DNA of 64,000 nucleotides from Clostridia bacterium (GTDB taxonomy: Bacteria; Bacillota; Clostridia; Lutisporales; Lutisporaceae). Shown here piece by piece: positions 56,145 to 64,000 of this stretch. The notes under the pieces are model-generated. The model searched no databases, was not told where the DNA came from, and saw only the letters and a program-made list of their open reading frames with translations. The translations under genes and the position numbers were made by a program. Location: positions 496,001-560,000 of the forward strand of contig DASPIR010000023.1 in assembly GCA_035628995.1 (NCBI GenBank). Direction: 5' to 3'. How positions within the stretch are numbered: the first letter of the stretch is position 1; the number at the start of each line of letters is the position of its first letter.

Positions 56145-56546
56145 CTAATCGGGAACATAGCTAAAATTTATGCTTGTGAGATTTCCCGCTTCATCTCTTT
56201 TGGGTGTTTTAAGAAACATACATGTCACATCTTTAAGCTGATCTTCTATATTATTAGTATCCTCTTTATATGTTTTTTCATCATCTTCAGTTTTTACTGT
56301 AATGCTTACTTCATTACCAGCCTTGCTGCAATATGTTTCAACTGTATATTTTACGCTACTAGCACTAACCAAAGAAGGTGATGTATCCTCTCCCATCTCT
56401 GACTTAACTGCAGAGAGCGTCTGATTTGCAGTCTCAGCCATCGCTGCTTGTGAATCCTTTTGAGGAATATATACTTGATTTACATACATGAGTCCTGCTG
56501 CTGCAACTACCACGAATATAAGTATTGCCGCCCAGAATTTCTCCAT
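56145..56546 (-). CDS. Tad-cluster small anchored protein, MEKFWA type, copy 1
   Basis: 133 residues. MEKFWAAILIFVVVAAAGLM forms the anchor; the rest is hydrophilic and outward-facing (AETANQTLSAVKSEMGED, VETYCSKAGNEVSITVK, NLTSINFSYVPD). The size and anchor suit a pilin-like or pseudopilin subunit. It follows the TadC-like gene by 22 bases. It is the most pilin-like gene in the operon by position and size, but classical Flp motifs are absent. Confidence 0.65.
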   Translation of the reverse strand: MEKFWAAILIFVVVAAAGLMYVNQVYIPQKDSQAAMAETANQTLSAVKSEMGEDTSPSLVSASSVKYTVETYCSKAGNEVSITVKTEDDEKTYKEDTNNIEDQLKDVTCMFLKTPKRDEAGNLTSINFSYVPD

Positions 56547-56568
56547 AATTCATACTCCCTTTCATTAT

Positions 56569-57729
56569 CTATTTTATAAAATTCATAGGGTTAGAAAGCG
56601 CCGACAGACTATATGAAAAATATACCATTGCCATAAACATTATCAGTACTACCGGTACCATGGCGATTACCTGCTTTGACTTCCTCCTTTTTATACTCTT
56701 GATTTCGAGCCATTTTAGCTGGTTCAGAGCCATTTCATCAATGTTGTCCACCATATTTAGGAGTCCCGTGCTCATAGAAAGCCGCATAGCCTCCAACAGT
56801 TCATAAAGCTCCTGATTTTCCACTCTTTGCAGCAAACTGTCAAAGGACGCCTCCCCCTTGCCGCTTTTTATACTGTTCAATGCTTCGTTTATAATCGGTC
56901 TATAGATATCTGATATTGCCAAAATATTAGAGAGCACGTTTTTTATATTGAAGGGAGGCATTCTCCCAAATATAGAAAAAACATAAATGTAGTTCAATAT
57001 CTCCCAATCCCTTTTATCTTCAATAAGCATCAACTTTATATTGCCAATAATATTCGGCATGAAATATAGTATTATAGCTGCCAATATGGCTGTAAAATAT
57101 CTAGTGTAGTCCGTTTCTATTGTCCGTATCCTTATAAGCTTTTTGTACATCCTCTTAGCTGTAACACCAGCATCCACTTCAAGGTCAGTCCACTTATTGC
57201 CTATCTGAGCCTCCAGGTACTCAATGTACATCTGAGAATTATTTTTATTGGCAAGCTCTTTAAGTGTGACTTTCTCCCTGGGGAGGCAGCTATTAATATA
57301 GCTGAATATCTCATTTTCAAGCTTCAAGCCCTCCGCATCTGCCTTAACTGCTATATCTATCAAGGTCTTTTCTATGTTTAAATCGTTTATTATTCCATCA
57401 TGAAGCATAAAGATATTTGTGGTTTGTATGCTTATAAAGAATGCGAGACCTATTATAAATAACGCTGCCTTGACTAAATAAAAACCTTCAACAGAAATCC
57501 TCAATCCCGAATCAACTATAAGCTCTTCGGTATTTCTGTACCTCTTGCTCTTATATCTTGGCATAAGGGGCAGCAGCCTGCTAATGCTCTTTAAATAGCT
57601 CGACCTCGCATAATCCGCCCTATATAACCTCTTTATCTTCTGATATCTGCAATATTGATGAGCAAACACAATAATTGCTATTATCAACAGAGCAAGTCCA
57701 AAAGCTTGAATTAATACGAAGTATAGCAT
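56569..57729 (-). CDS. tadC: TadC-like type II secretion F-family membrane protein
   Basis: 386 residues. Helices lie near 5-25, 85-105, 212-235 and 360-382, with two cytoplasmic domains between. The RYTRYF-like stretch before the third helix, ALNSIKSGKGEASFDSLLQR and LRLSMSTGLLNMVDNIDEMA give the layout of a T2SF platform protein, and LEIKSIKRRKSKQVIAMVPV leads into the last helix as in TadB/TadC. Sequence divergence is strong. It sits directly after the TadB-like gene. Confidence 0.7.
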   Translation of the reverse strand: MLYFVLIQAFGLALLIIAIIVFAHQYCRYQKIKRLYRADYARSSYLKSISRLLPLMPRYKSKRYRNTEELIVDSGLRISVEGFYLVKAALFIIGLAFFISIQTTNIFMLHDGIINDLNIEKTLIDIAVKADAEGLKLENEIFSYINSCLPREKVTLKELANKNNSQMYIEYLEAQIGNKWTDLEVDAGVTAKRMYKKLIRIRTIETDYTRYFTAILAAIILYFMPNIIGNIKLMLIEDKRDWEILNYIYVFSIFGRMPPFNIKNVLSNILAISDIYRPIINEALNSIKSGKGEASFDSLLQRVENQELYELLEAMRLSMSTGLLNMVDNIDEMALNQLKWLEIKSIKRRKSKQVIAMVPVVLIMFMAMVYFSYSLSALSNPMNFIK

Positions 57730-57773
57730 TTACTCACCTCCTATTCCTAAACACAGTATCGCTTACTTCCCTG

Positions 57774-58658
57774 TCAGTTTTGCAGCTTTCTCATCCAATA
57801 GATAAATAGTGCTCCGAGGTCGCTTATTAGCAGCATTATCGCAATCAGGCTTTCCGCTTGAATACTGCCGTAAATATCACCAATATTAATGTCAATAAGC
57901 AGACTGGTATTATACCATTTGGTAATTGGAATAACCATGAGTGGAGCAAAGAAGACAAATATCTGCATTCCTAATAATTCAGCATCATTATATCCCTGTT
58001 CAATATTAAGAAAGTTGACTATATTGGTCAGCCTCTTCAGGTTGCTGGAAATCACGTCACTGTTCAGTGCCTTATCGCTGCTGTCTGAAACCGTCCCCCC
58101 ATTTTCCTTGGCAAACAAAATAAGCTGGCATAGCATCTTCAGCCAGATAGTGGGCATTCGATGCTCCAGCTCTTCCATATGTCTTTCATAATCAACCTTA
58201 AGCAGGGCTTCTCTGATTCTTAAGACATATATTCTATTGCTTTTGGGGCATCGGGAAATAGTATCCTCCAGTGCAGGCATTATATTTCCTTTGTAATGAT
58301 TATAGTAATGTGTGAGCTTCTTCAATGTATTAGGAAAGTCTTTCTTAATCCTTTTTTCATATAACTCAAAATATGACTGCTCGCACAGATAAACGAATAT
58401 CAATGTGGAGAGAACACACAGCACTTTATGATACCAAAGACCGTTGAAGGTGTTATATGCAAATATAAAATATAATACTCCCAGCGCTGTTAGTGCAGAA
58501 AGCAGCACAAAACTTGTCCCATAATTCTGCATCGGTGTCTTTTGATTTATAAGAGTCAGCCGTCTATTCAACTTTGAAAGCAAGCTGTTGGAAAAGCTTT
58601 GTCTGTTAAAACTGCTAGAATTTGTTCTGCTGTGTATATTCCAAATAATATGGGTCAC
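57774..58658 (-). CDS. tadB: TadB-like inner-membrane platform protein
   Basis: 294 residues. Four membrane segments are seen (about 47-67, 75-92, 228-250, 268-288). The cytoplasmic stretch between includes FPNTLKKLTHYYNHYKGNIM, ALEDTISRCPKSNRIYVLRI and FAKENGGTVSDSSDKAL, the pattern of T2SF/TadB platforms. Start GTG overlaps the TadA stop by four bases, so the two are coupled. Confidence 0.72.
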   Translation of the reverse strand: MTHIIWNIHSRTNSSSFNRQSFSNSLLSKLNRRLTLINQKTPMQNYGTSFVLLSALTALGVLYFIFAYNTFNGLWYHKVLCVLSTLIFVYLCEQSYFELYEKRIKKDFPNTLKKLTHYYNHYKGNIMPALEDTISRCPKSNRIYVLRIREALLKVDYERHMEELEHRMPTIWLKMLCQLILFAKENGGTVSDSSDKALNSDVISSNLKRLTNIVNFLNIEQGYNDAELLGMQIFVFFAPLMVIPITKWYNTSLLIDINIGDIYGSIQAESLIAIMLLISDLGALFIYWMRKLQN

Positions 58659-60394
58659 CCCCTTGCATATTCAGGTATATCCTTGCCTGTATCCTGCTCT
58701 ATCAAGCTTATAAGACCCTTCACATACTTCCATGATTCAGTGCCTTTTCTTGCCTTTCCTACCATTCTCTCAGAGGGATAATTGATAAACCTCGCCTCCC
58801 CATCCGACCTTTGCATTATTGTATTCAATCTGAACATATTATATGGATTACGTTGTATCTGCTGGATATAATACAGCTTCTGCAACAGTTCATTATCTGC
58901 TTCCATACTATAATCAGAGTCACTTGAAGACGCTACTAATGGCACAATTTCGACTACTTTAGTTATCATTATCCGGCCATCAATTATCTCATGTTGAAAA
59001 ATCATATTAATGTAGTGAATTATATCCATAACAGCACTTTGCTCTGAAAAATAACGACCTGTTCCAATTAGCATATTTTTTAGACGAGGCACTGTAGTCT
59101 CCGGATTGGTTATATGCGTTGTGAACCATGCTGCAACTGAAACAGACTGCACTAACTGGATAAACGCAAATAGTGCTTTCCCATCCCTGACCTCTCCGAT
59201 ATTAGCCACATCTACTGACATTCGGAGCAGTGTTTTTACCACATCCAGAAGGTCCTTGTCGTTTATGGCCTGACCCTCGACAATTCTCTTTAAGGGATAC
59301 TTCTCCATGACATGCTGCTCAAAATAATCTTCAACAGTACCAATATGAAGGGAATCATCCAGCAATTCATACATCACATTCATGGTCGTAGTCTTGCCTG
59401 TACCAAGCCCTCCTTGAAGACATATGCTTTCTCCTGATTTAACTAAAGCAATAATGAGCTTCCTAAGCTTGTCCATAGTTATCAAATCTTTAAAATCTGT
59501 ATTCCTTTGATTGAAGACCCTTATACATAGGTTTCGTGCTGAAAAATAAGGCTTCTGGGTGACCGTGATCCTTGCCCCATCCCCTCTGTGGCATAGTATT
59601 TCCGGGTGACTTACATCCAACTGGGGACAATGCTTTTCAAAGCTTATAGCCCTATCCTGTATTATCCTTGCTTCACTTTCGCTTATATGAAGAAAGCTAA
59701 GCCATATCTTGTTTCCACACCAGCAGTATATATATTTGCCATTATTGGAAAAACCCACTTCATTAATATCTGAATATGCCAACATATCTATGTGTTTGAG
59801 ACCGAAAATTTCCTCATATAACCTCTGTGTGATAATTTCTATCTTGTCTGTGAAAGTAAGTATATAGTTCTCACAGTTGTATATATACTCAATATCATCT
59901 CCGCTATATTCATATCTATTGCTTTCATATTCCTCAGACTCTCTTGTTTTGCTGCAGCATTGGTATTTGGCAATCAGGCTTTTAAAGGCTCCATCTCTGC
60001 CATTGCTTTCTATTATTCTATTCTTGTATAGTATAATTTCGAATTTTTCTCTTGCTGTAAGATTAATTGGATCCTTGAAAGGCATAATGTAATCTATAAG
60101 GCCGCTTGTCTCTTCAATGCTGATTCCATCTGATATGCATACATCCTCCAGCTCACCGCTCTGGCTCTCCATATAAATATCAAATCCAGTAAGAATACTA
60201 TTCTTTATATGAGACTTAATAATATCTCTGGCCTCTGGCAGCCCTGATGTTGACTTTTCTTTGTATTCTCTGAGCAGAGCTACTATTTTCCTCTCCTGTT
60301 CGTCAACCGGATCAGAATTAATGAAGTTATTGATATATTTTTCAATATGCAGATGTAACGAGTCAATAATTAGCTGGTTCTTTAAATCCAACAC
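58655..60394 (-). CDS. tadA: TadA/CpaF-type secretion ATPase
   Basis: 579 residues, the motor of the system. The C-terminal 260 residues are a VirB11/CpaF ATPase: ARNLCIRVFNQRNTDF before the P-loop, Walker A GGLGTGKTT (328-336), DSLHIGTVEDYFEQHV, Walker B ANIGEVRDGKALFAFIQLVQ and the arginine/His region TTHITNPETTVPRL. The N-terminal 270 residues are longer and less conserved than in ordinary CpaF (about 450-500 residues). It lies between the second ParA-like gene and tadB. Confidence 0.88.
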   Translation of the reverse strand: MLDLKNQLIIDSLHLHIEKYINNFINSDPVDEQERKIVALLREYKEKSTSGLPEARDIIKSHIKNSILTGFDIYMESQSGELEDVCISDGISIEETSGLIDYIMPFKDPINLTAREKFEIILYKNRIIESNGRDGAFKSLIAKYQCCSKTRESEEYESNRYEYSGDDIEYIYNCENYILTFTDKIEIITQRLYEEIFGLKHIDMLAYSDINEVGFSNNGKYIYCWCGNKIWLSFLHISESEARIIQDRAISFEKHCPQLDVSHPEILCHRGDGARITVTQKPYFSARNLCIRVFNQRNTDFKDLITMDKLRKLIIALVKSGESICLQGGLGTGKTTTMNVMYELLDDSLHIGTVEDYFEQHVMEKYPLKRIVEGQAINDKDLLDVVKTLLRMSVDVANIGEVRDGKALFAFIQLVQSVSVAAWFTTHITNPETTVPRLKNMLIGTGRYFSEQSAVMDIIHYINMIFQHEIIDGRIMITKVVEIVPLVASSSDSDYSMEADNELLQKLYYIQQIQRNPYNMFRLNTIMQRSDGEARFINYPSERMVGKARKGTESWKYVKGLISLIEQDTGKDIPEYARG

Positions 60395-60405
60395 TTCACC
60401 TCCAG

Positions 60406-61257
60406 TTAGAATAGGCTGCTTCGAAGAAGTCTTTTGAAAATGCCCCCATTTTTTATGCTATTAATAGTATTTCTTTCCATATTTAGTGAATCAATCAAGA
60501 AACCGCAAATATCAACTAATTGCTTCACATACCCATTTTTCTCCCGCTTTATCTCCTTCATAAGAAAAGAGTAAAAATCATTATCTGCACAGCAAGAGTT
60601 TAAAACATCACCATCATAGTTCAATCCGAAGGTTTTAGATAATAAATATTTACTCTCGAACTTTCCAATTGCCCTGCTTGTCTCCCAGCCATCATATAGC
60701 TTATTTACTACACTGACTGTCTTTTCATTTGTGAAATAATCAAGAACCTCTCTCATCCCAGGATATTGATACAGTTCATCCATTATTATTTCATTAGGAG
60801 TAAAAACTGCAATGATGCTATCAGCGCGATCCAGATAAAGCCTATTTTCCTCTCTGACTCCTGTATCCATATCAGTAATTACAATATCAAAACCCTCCAG
60901 GCATCTGTCTAGGAAGAGTCTGTCAAAATCGTTATTCTCTCTGGTAATCTCCTTGTTAAACCTTGAGCCCGCTATCATGTATAAGCCTGCATTCACCTGT
61001 GTGGCATAGGTTTGAATATGCTCTGTCCTTATCCCTGTATTGAATATTTTCAAGTTATCCATTGAGTATTTTATCTCTATATCCTTCTCCACATATTTTT
61101 CCATGTGGCTGGTAGAATTGCTCTTGTTTACAATCAGCACCTTCTTACCTGAAAGATGCTGCATTCCAAAGCCCAGCGCGCAGGCTAATGTGGAGCATCC
61201 CTCACCATGCAGCACAGGAGACCAGATGCATATAAGCTTCCCTTTGGAACCTCGCAT
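60406..61257 (-). CDS. MinD/ParA-like protein with degenerate P-loop (TadZ/CpaE type)
   Basis: 283 residues. The SIMIBI fold is recognised from KLICIWSPVLHGEGCSTLAC, FDIVITDMDTGVREENRLYL and ADSIIAVFTPNEIIMDELYQ. The nucleotide loop reads HGEGCST: the Lys of GKT is replaced by Cys, a deviation also known in CpaE/TadZ proteins. ATG at 61257 follows AAGGAG by eight bases. It probably localises the secretion machine and may bind but not efficiently hydrolyse ATP. It follows the SAF-domain gene. Confidence 0.72.
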   Translation of the reverse strand: MRGSKGKLICIWSPVLHGEGCSTLACALGFGMQHLSGKKVLIVNKSNSTSHMEKYVEKDIEIKYSMDNLKIFNTGIRTEHIQTYATQVNAGLYMIAGSRFNKEITRENNDFDRLFLDRCLEGFDIVITDMDTGVREENRLYLDRADSIIAVFTPNEIIMDELYQYPGMREVLDYFTNEKTVSVVNKLYDGWETSRAIGKFESKYLLSKTFGLNYDGDVLNSCCADNDFYSFLMKEIKREKNGYVKQLVDICGFLIDSLNMERNTINSIKNGGIFKRLLRSSLF

Positions 61258-61262
61258 ATAAT

Positions 61263-61958
61263 TCACTCCTTCATTTTACTCTTATCATATAATGGGATAT
61301 ATGTAACCCCACTTGCTACCTGTGAGTCATCAATATACTGTACTACCATGAGTATTCCTTCCGTTGCAGCTTCTTTGAGGAATTCCTGTTCCATCTGATT
61401 CATATAAAAAGATAATAGATTAGCATTCCGCGAAACCACGACAGCCTTTGAAATTACTACACAATCCTCTTCACCTTTTACAAAGAGTTTGACATCTATG
61501 GCACTGCCCTCTGCAACTGCGGCAGGTATAGCCCCTTCTGCGAAGTTATGCTCAATTAGCCTATCGCCCTCCTCGTAGGATGCGCTTTCAGCCATTAAGT
61601 CCAAAGCATTCAAGAATTCTTTCTCTGATAGTTCTCGTTTAAGTCTCATATTATTAAGCTTTGAAAGGCTTGTAATTGCTCCCTTTGAAGCCAATTCCGC
61701 AGGTACCTCCACCAGCTCTGCTTTACTTACATCCATTACCTCACCTTGCCTCATGCTGAGTTTTGCACGAGCAATTACAATGGTTCTGCTTTGGGATGTA
61801 TTGCTTTTTCCGCTTGACGAATTTGCGGCTTCTGCCGACATTATATTCCTATAGAAAAAATAACCAGCAGAAATGATAAAAACTAAGCATAGTAAGCATA
61901 TTGTTATAAATGCGCCTCTCTTTATTGCATAAGCTTTTATTCTCTTGTTATAAGCCAA
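61263..61958 (-). CDS. SAF-domain protein (CpaB/RcpC-like)
   Basis: 231 residues: a basic cytoplasmic start (1-14), one membrane helix (15-37) and an outward domain. The SAF part is seen in TIVIARAKLSMRQGEVMDVS, KAELVEVPAELASKGAITSL and NMRLKRELSEKEFL, then IPAAVAEGSAIDVKLFV. CpaB/RcpC proteins assist Flp pilus assembly at the cell wall. The start is TTG after GAGGGTGG. It lies 15 bases after the first ParA-like gene. Confidence 0.75.
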   Translation of the reverse strand: MAYNKRIKAYAIKRGAFITICLLCLVFIISAGYFFYRNIMSAEAANSSSGKSNTSQSRTIVIARAKLSMRQGEVMDVSKAELVEVPAELASKGAITSLSKLNNMRLKRELSEKEFLNALDLMAESASYEEGDRLIEHNFAEGAIPAAVAEGSAIDVKLFVKGEEDCVVISKAVVVSRNANLLSFYMNQMEQEFLKEAATEGILMVVQYIDDSQVASGVTYIPLYDKSKMKE

Positions 61959-61972
61959 TGAATCCCACCCTC

Positions 61973-63265
61973 TTACCTTCCAAAAATACCAATTGAAAAT
62001 CCGTTCTTGCTTTGTCTCGTGCAGAGTTTTTCCAATAAAACATCCATATCTCTTGTAAATTCTTTGTACTCTTCTCCTGCTGCCTTGTATGGCACAATGC
62101 CTGTATGCATCACTTCCCAGCCAAGATAACCGCAGCTGCTTATAAAAGCTATATCTTTAAAGGGTATGCCGGAGCTTTTAAGCTCATTGTATATAAACTT
62201 GTGACTGGAAGATTTCACATTTGTGTTGTTAATGACCGCAAGTGTCTTTTCTGGTACAAAATCATCCTTTAGCTCTTCCAGCATGTTCATGTTCATATGG
62301 TAGTGCATTATATCGCAGTCAAAAATCAGCAAATCATATATAGAGCTTTTTACCGCTAGTCTTGTCAAAGCTGATAAACCTGTCCTTGTGTCAATAATCG
62401 TGATATCTGATTTAGTACGGATGCCATATAGAAGTTTAAGGAAATCATCGCCGCTGATTTCCTTTTCATCACCAAGCTTTCCGGTGATAATACTCAGGTT
62501 TTTTCTTTTACAGCAGTTATCCAGTATATCCTTATGCATATTGTTTTGCAGGGTGAAATCAAGCAGATCATAATAAATGTCATCAATATCGAAAAACAGA
62601 TTTGCAGAATAACCCCTGTCAATATTAATAAGGCTGGTGGCATACCCTCGTTTAGAGAGGCAATAGCCCAAATTCCATGCTGTATGGGATTTACCCGTGG
62701 CTTGATTTGATACTATAGAAATGACTAGCTTCTCAACAGGAGCTCTCTTATAGTTGCCTGCCTTCAAAAAAGTCTTGAAGCCAGAATTGAAGAGTAAGCT
62801 GCCGCTTAAGAAGGAACTGCTTTCTTTGGCATTCTGATTCTTATAACTAAAATACTGCTCATTGTCAAAACTGCTCTGAAGGTAACCGAAGGCCATTTCC
62901 TTGCCGGCAGGTCTGAATATAAGTCTTTCAAGGTCTCTGGAGGTTATTTCATCTCCCACGTAGAAATCATAAACTCCATGGCCAATCAAAAACCTTATAA
63001 AGTTGTCGCAAATACTGTCATATTCCCCATATATAAATACTACCCTCTGCGTTTTAAATTCACCTGATGTCAGTAGTTCTATCAAATGTTCCATTTCTTC
63101 ACTGCCAGTGAGTTCTTTTGATAGTAGTACCAAGTCATATTGGAATGAGCCTGCAGTATCTATCAGCGACTTTTTATCCTTTACTATATCAACTGCTGTT
63201 ATTCCAGGCAAATAGTTTAGATATTCTTCAATATCCTCATAATTAATCGCAGATAGCAATCTCAT
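61973..63265 (-). CDS. TadZ/CpaE-like protein: receiver-like domain plus P-loop ATPase
   Basis: 430 residues; first gene of the Tad-like operon. The N-terminal 120 residues look like a response-regulator fold without clear phosphorylation residues (FQYDLVLLSKEL, VVFIYGEYDS). An MinD/ParA domain follows with SNQATGKSHTAWNLGYCLSK (P-loop Lys192 kept), INIDRGYSANLFFDIDD and ITIIDTRTGLSALTRLAVKS. The architecture is that of TadZ/CpaE. It is likely to set the polar or septal location of the apparatus. GGGGGATATAT precedes the ATG. Confidence 0.75.
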   Translation of the reverse strand: MRLLSAINYEDIEEYLNYLPGITAVDIVKDKKSLIDTAGSFQYDLVLLSKELTGSEEMEHLIELLTSGEFKTQRVVFIYGEYDSICDNFIRFLIGHGVYDFYVGDEITSRDLERLIFRPAGKEMAFGYLQSSFDNEQYFSYKNQNAKESSSFLSGSLLFNSGFKTFLKAGNYKRAPVEKLVISIVSNQATGKSHTAWNLGYCLSKRGYATSLINIDRGYSANLFFDIDDIYYDLLDFTLQNNMHKDILDNCCKRKNLSIITGKLGDEKEISGDDFLKLLYGIRTKSDITIIDTRTGLSALTRLAVKSSIYDLLIFDCDIMHYHMNMNMLEELKDDFVPEKTLAVINNTNVKSSSHKFIYNELKSSGIPFKDIAFISSCGYLGWEVMHTGIVPYKAAGEEYKEFTRDMDVLLEKLCTRQSKNGFSIGIFGR

Positions 63266-63518
63266 ATATATCCCCCGCTTATGATTATTAATCGAAGCTT
63301 ATATTACATATCATCCTATTTATGTTTTTTTATTACATATTTACCATCTTTTATAGTCCGGTGATGTAAATTATACAAATTATGTTATTTTCTGTCAACG
63401 AATATTCGATAAACATACATATTTATCACTTGATTTGCAAATTAGTATTAATTTTGATAATATATGTGTCGAAAATACTATTGTAAGAAAACAATTACTA
63501 CAAATTCAGGTGAATGAT

Positions 63519-63776
63519 ATGAGAAGAAAAAGAAGAAATGATTCCAGTGAAAAAATGTTTGAACAGATTGGCTTCGGTGACATAAAGCTCAATATTGGAG
63601 ATAAGCTTTATAAGGACGGCAAGCTTTATGCTGAGGTCACAGGAGAAAGCGAAGAGCTGTATTTCCTTCAAAAGTCAGGAAGCAGCTGTGATTTGGCCAA
63701 CCCCTACTTCAAGAATACAGTCATAGAGAGCATATTATTCGGAAGGCTGCTTCTTGAGCAGATGAATTTTCAATAA
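63519..63776 (+). CDS. Small basic-to-acidic protein of unknown function
   Basis: 85 residues, not recognised. MRRKRRNDSSEKMFEQIGFG is followed by DIKLNIGDKLYKDGKLYAEV, EELYFLQKSGSSCDLANPYF and a C-terminal helix. The pattern of short beta strands suggests a compact small domain. AGGTG stands six bases before the ATG at 63519; the frame is open 28 codons further but without a ribosome site. It is divergent from the Tad-like operon across a 253-base AT-rich gap, and has its own terminator. No signal or membrane segment. Confidence 0.65.
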   Translation: MRRKRRNDSSEKMFEQIGFGDIKLNIGDKLYKDGKLYAEVTGESEELYFLQKSGSSCDLANPYFKNTVIESILFGRLLLEQMNFQ

Positions 63777-63782
63777 AAAGCA

Positions 63783-63825
63783 AAAAACCCAAATCACCAG
63801 AATGCGATTTGGGTTTTATTTTTCT
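63783..63825 (+). terminator. Terminator after the 85-residue gene
   Basis: Stem AAACCCAAATC / GATTTGGGTTT with a ten-base loop followed by TATTTTTC, seven bases after the stop. Confidence 0.9.
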
Positions 63826-63910
63826 TAACTTAATTATACCTGCCAGGCTCCAAACTCTGCGCTGATTAATATAATGGCTATAGCGTTTAAATAATTAGGA
63901 GGTCATGCTA

Positions 63911-64000
63911 ATGTCAGAGTTAAGAAAAGATATAGTCTTCTGGCTAGGTATAATGAGAGATCATGCGATGTTTCAGACCAATGCCTTCACAGTAAAAGAA
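63911..64000 (+). CDS. DUF2935-like protein, N-terminal part (cut by window edge)
   Basis: Thirty residues are visible: SELRKDIVFWLGIMRDHAMF and then QTNAFTVKE. The start with FWLGIMRDHAMF is typical of the DUF2935 helical-bundle family of Clostridia and Bacilli. GGAGG lies eight bases before the ATG; an earlier in-frame ATG at 63905 overlaps it. Function unknown; the rest lies beyond the window. Confidence 0.7.
   Translation, partial: MSELRKDIVFWLGIMRDHAMFQTNAFTVKE

Overview
The window comes from a spore-forming, low-GC, anaerobic-type Firmicute, most likely a member of the Clostridia. The evidence is spoIVA, a DUF1540 gene, a V-type ATPase, T-box and FMN riboswitch leaders, Bacillus-type Pho boxes and strong AGGAGG ribosome binding sites. 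The species cannot be named from the sequence alone. Nearly all genes lie on the minus strand; the plus-strand exceptions are DUF1540, a radical SAM/ferritin pair, two aminopeptidases, one tiny gene and two genes at the right edge. No rRNA, tRNA, CRISPR array, transposase or phage gene was seen.

Left part (1-12.4 kb): a myo-inositol utilisation locus read right to left. A sugar ABC transporter (lipoprotein, double ATPase, permease) is followed by iolG, iolI, iolB, iolD and iolE, then malic enzyme and an archaeal-type GAPDH/PGK pair that is cut by the window edge. Three AAACGTTT-centred palindromes mark probable LacI-family operators. No iolC, iolJ or iolA is present in the window, so they may lie beyond the left edge. 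The likely logic is that inositol yields DHAP and malonate semialdehyde, and the GAPDH/PGK pair drains the triose.

12.6-22 kb: a rubredoxin-like protein, DUF1540, and a complete nine-gene V-ATPase operon. The proteolipid carries the Na+ ligand set known from Enterococcus hirae NtpK. 22-31 kb: endonuclease III and PolX (DNA repair), a B12-type radical SAM protein, a ferritin-like protein, a phospholipase-C-fold protein with no signal peptide, and tandem M29 aminopeptidases that appear to be exchanging sequence. 31-35 kb: the riboflavin operon ribD-ribE-ribBA-ribH behind an FMN riboswitch with two terminators. ribE appears to start at ACG.

35-42.6 kb: an XpaC-like membrane protein, a 52-residue gene, DUF975, spoIVA, gpsA, der and a DUF512 protein. 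42.7-49.8 kb: a complete phosphate module, phoP-phoR and pstS-pstC-pstA-pstB-phoU, with two 11-bp-period Pho boxes (before pstS and before pstC). 49.8-54.7 kb: pgeF, a T-box-controlled cysK-cysE operon, an unknown protein, a RemA-like protein with a helical tail, and a Dps-like protein.

54.8-63.3 kb: an eight-gene, highly divergent Tad/Flp-like secretion or pilus operon. It holds two ParA/TadZ-like proteins, a SAF-domain CpaB-like protein, a TadA ATPase, TadB- and TadC-like membrane proteins and three small N-terminally anchored proteins. There is no recognisable Flp pilin or prepilin peptidase. This is the best candidate in the window for a poorly described system. Several short repeat families are scattered through intergenic DNA: a two-hairpin element in two copies, a 204-bp inverted-repeat element, heptamer arrays and GTAGGGGCG palindromes.
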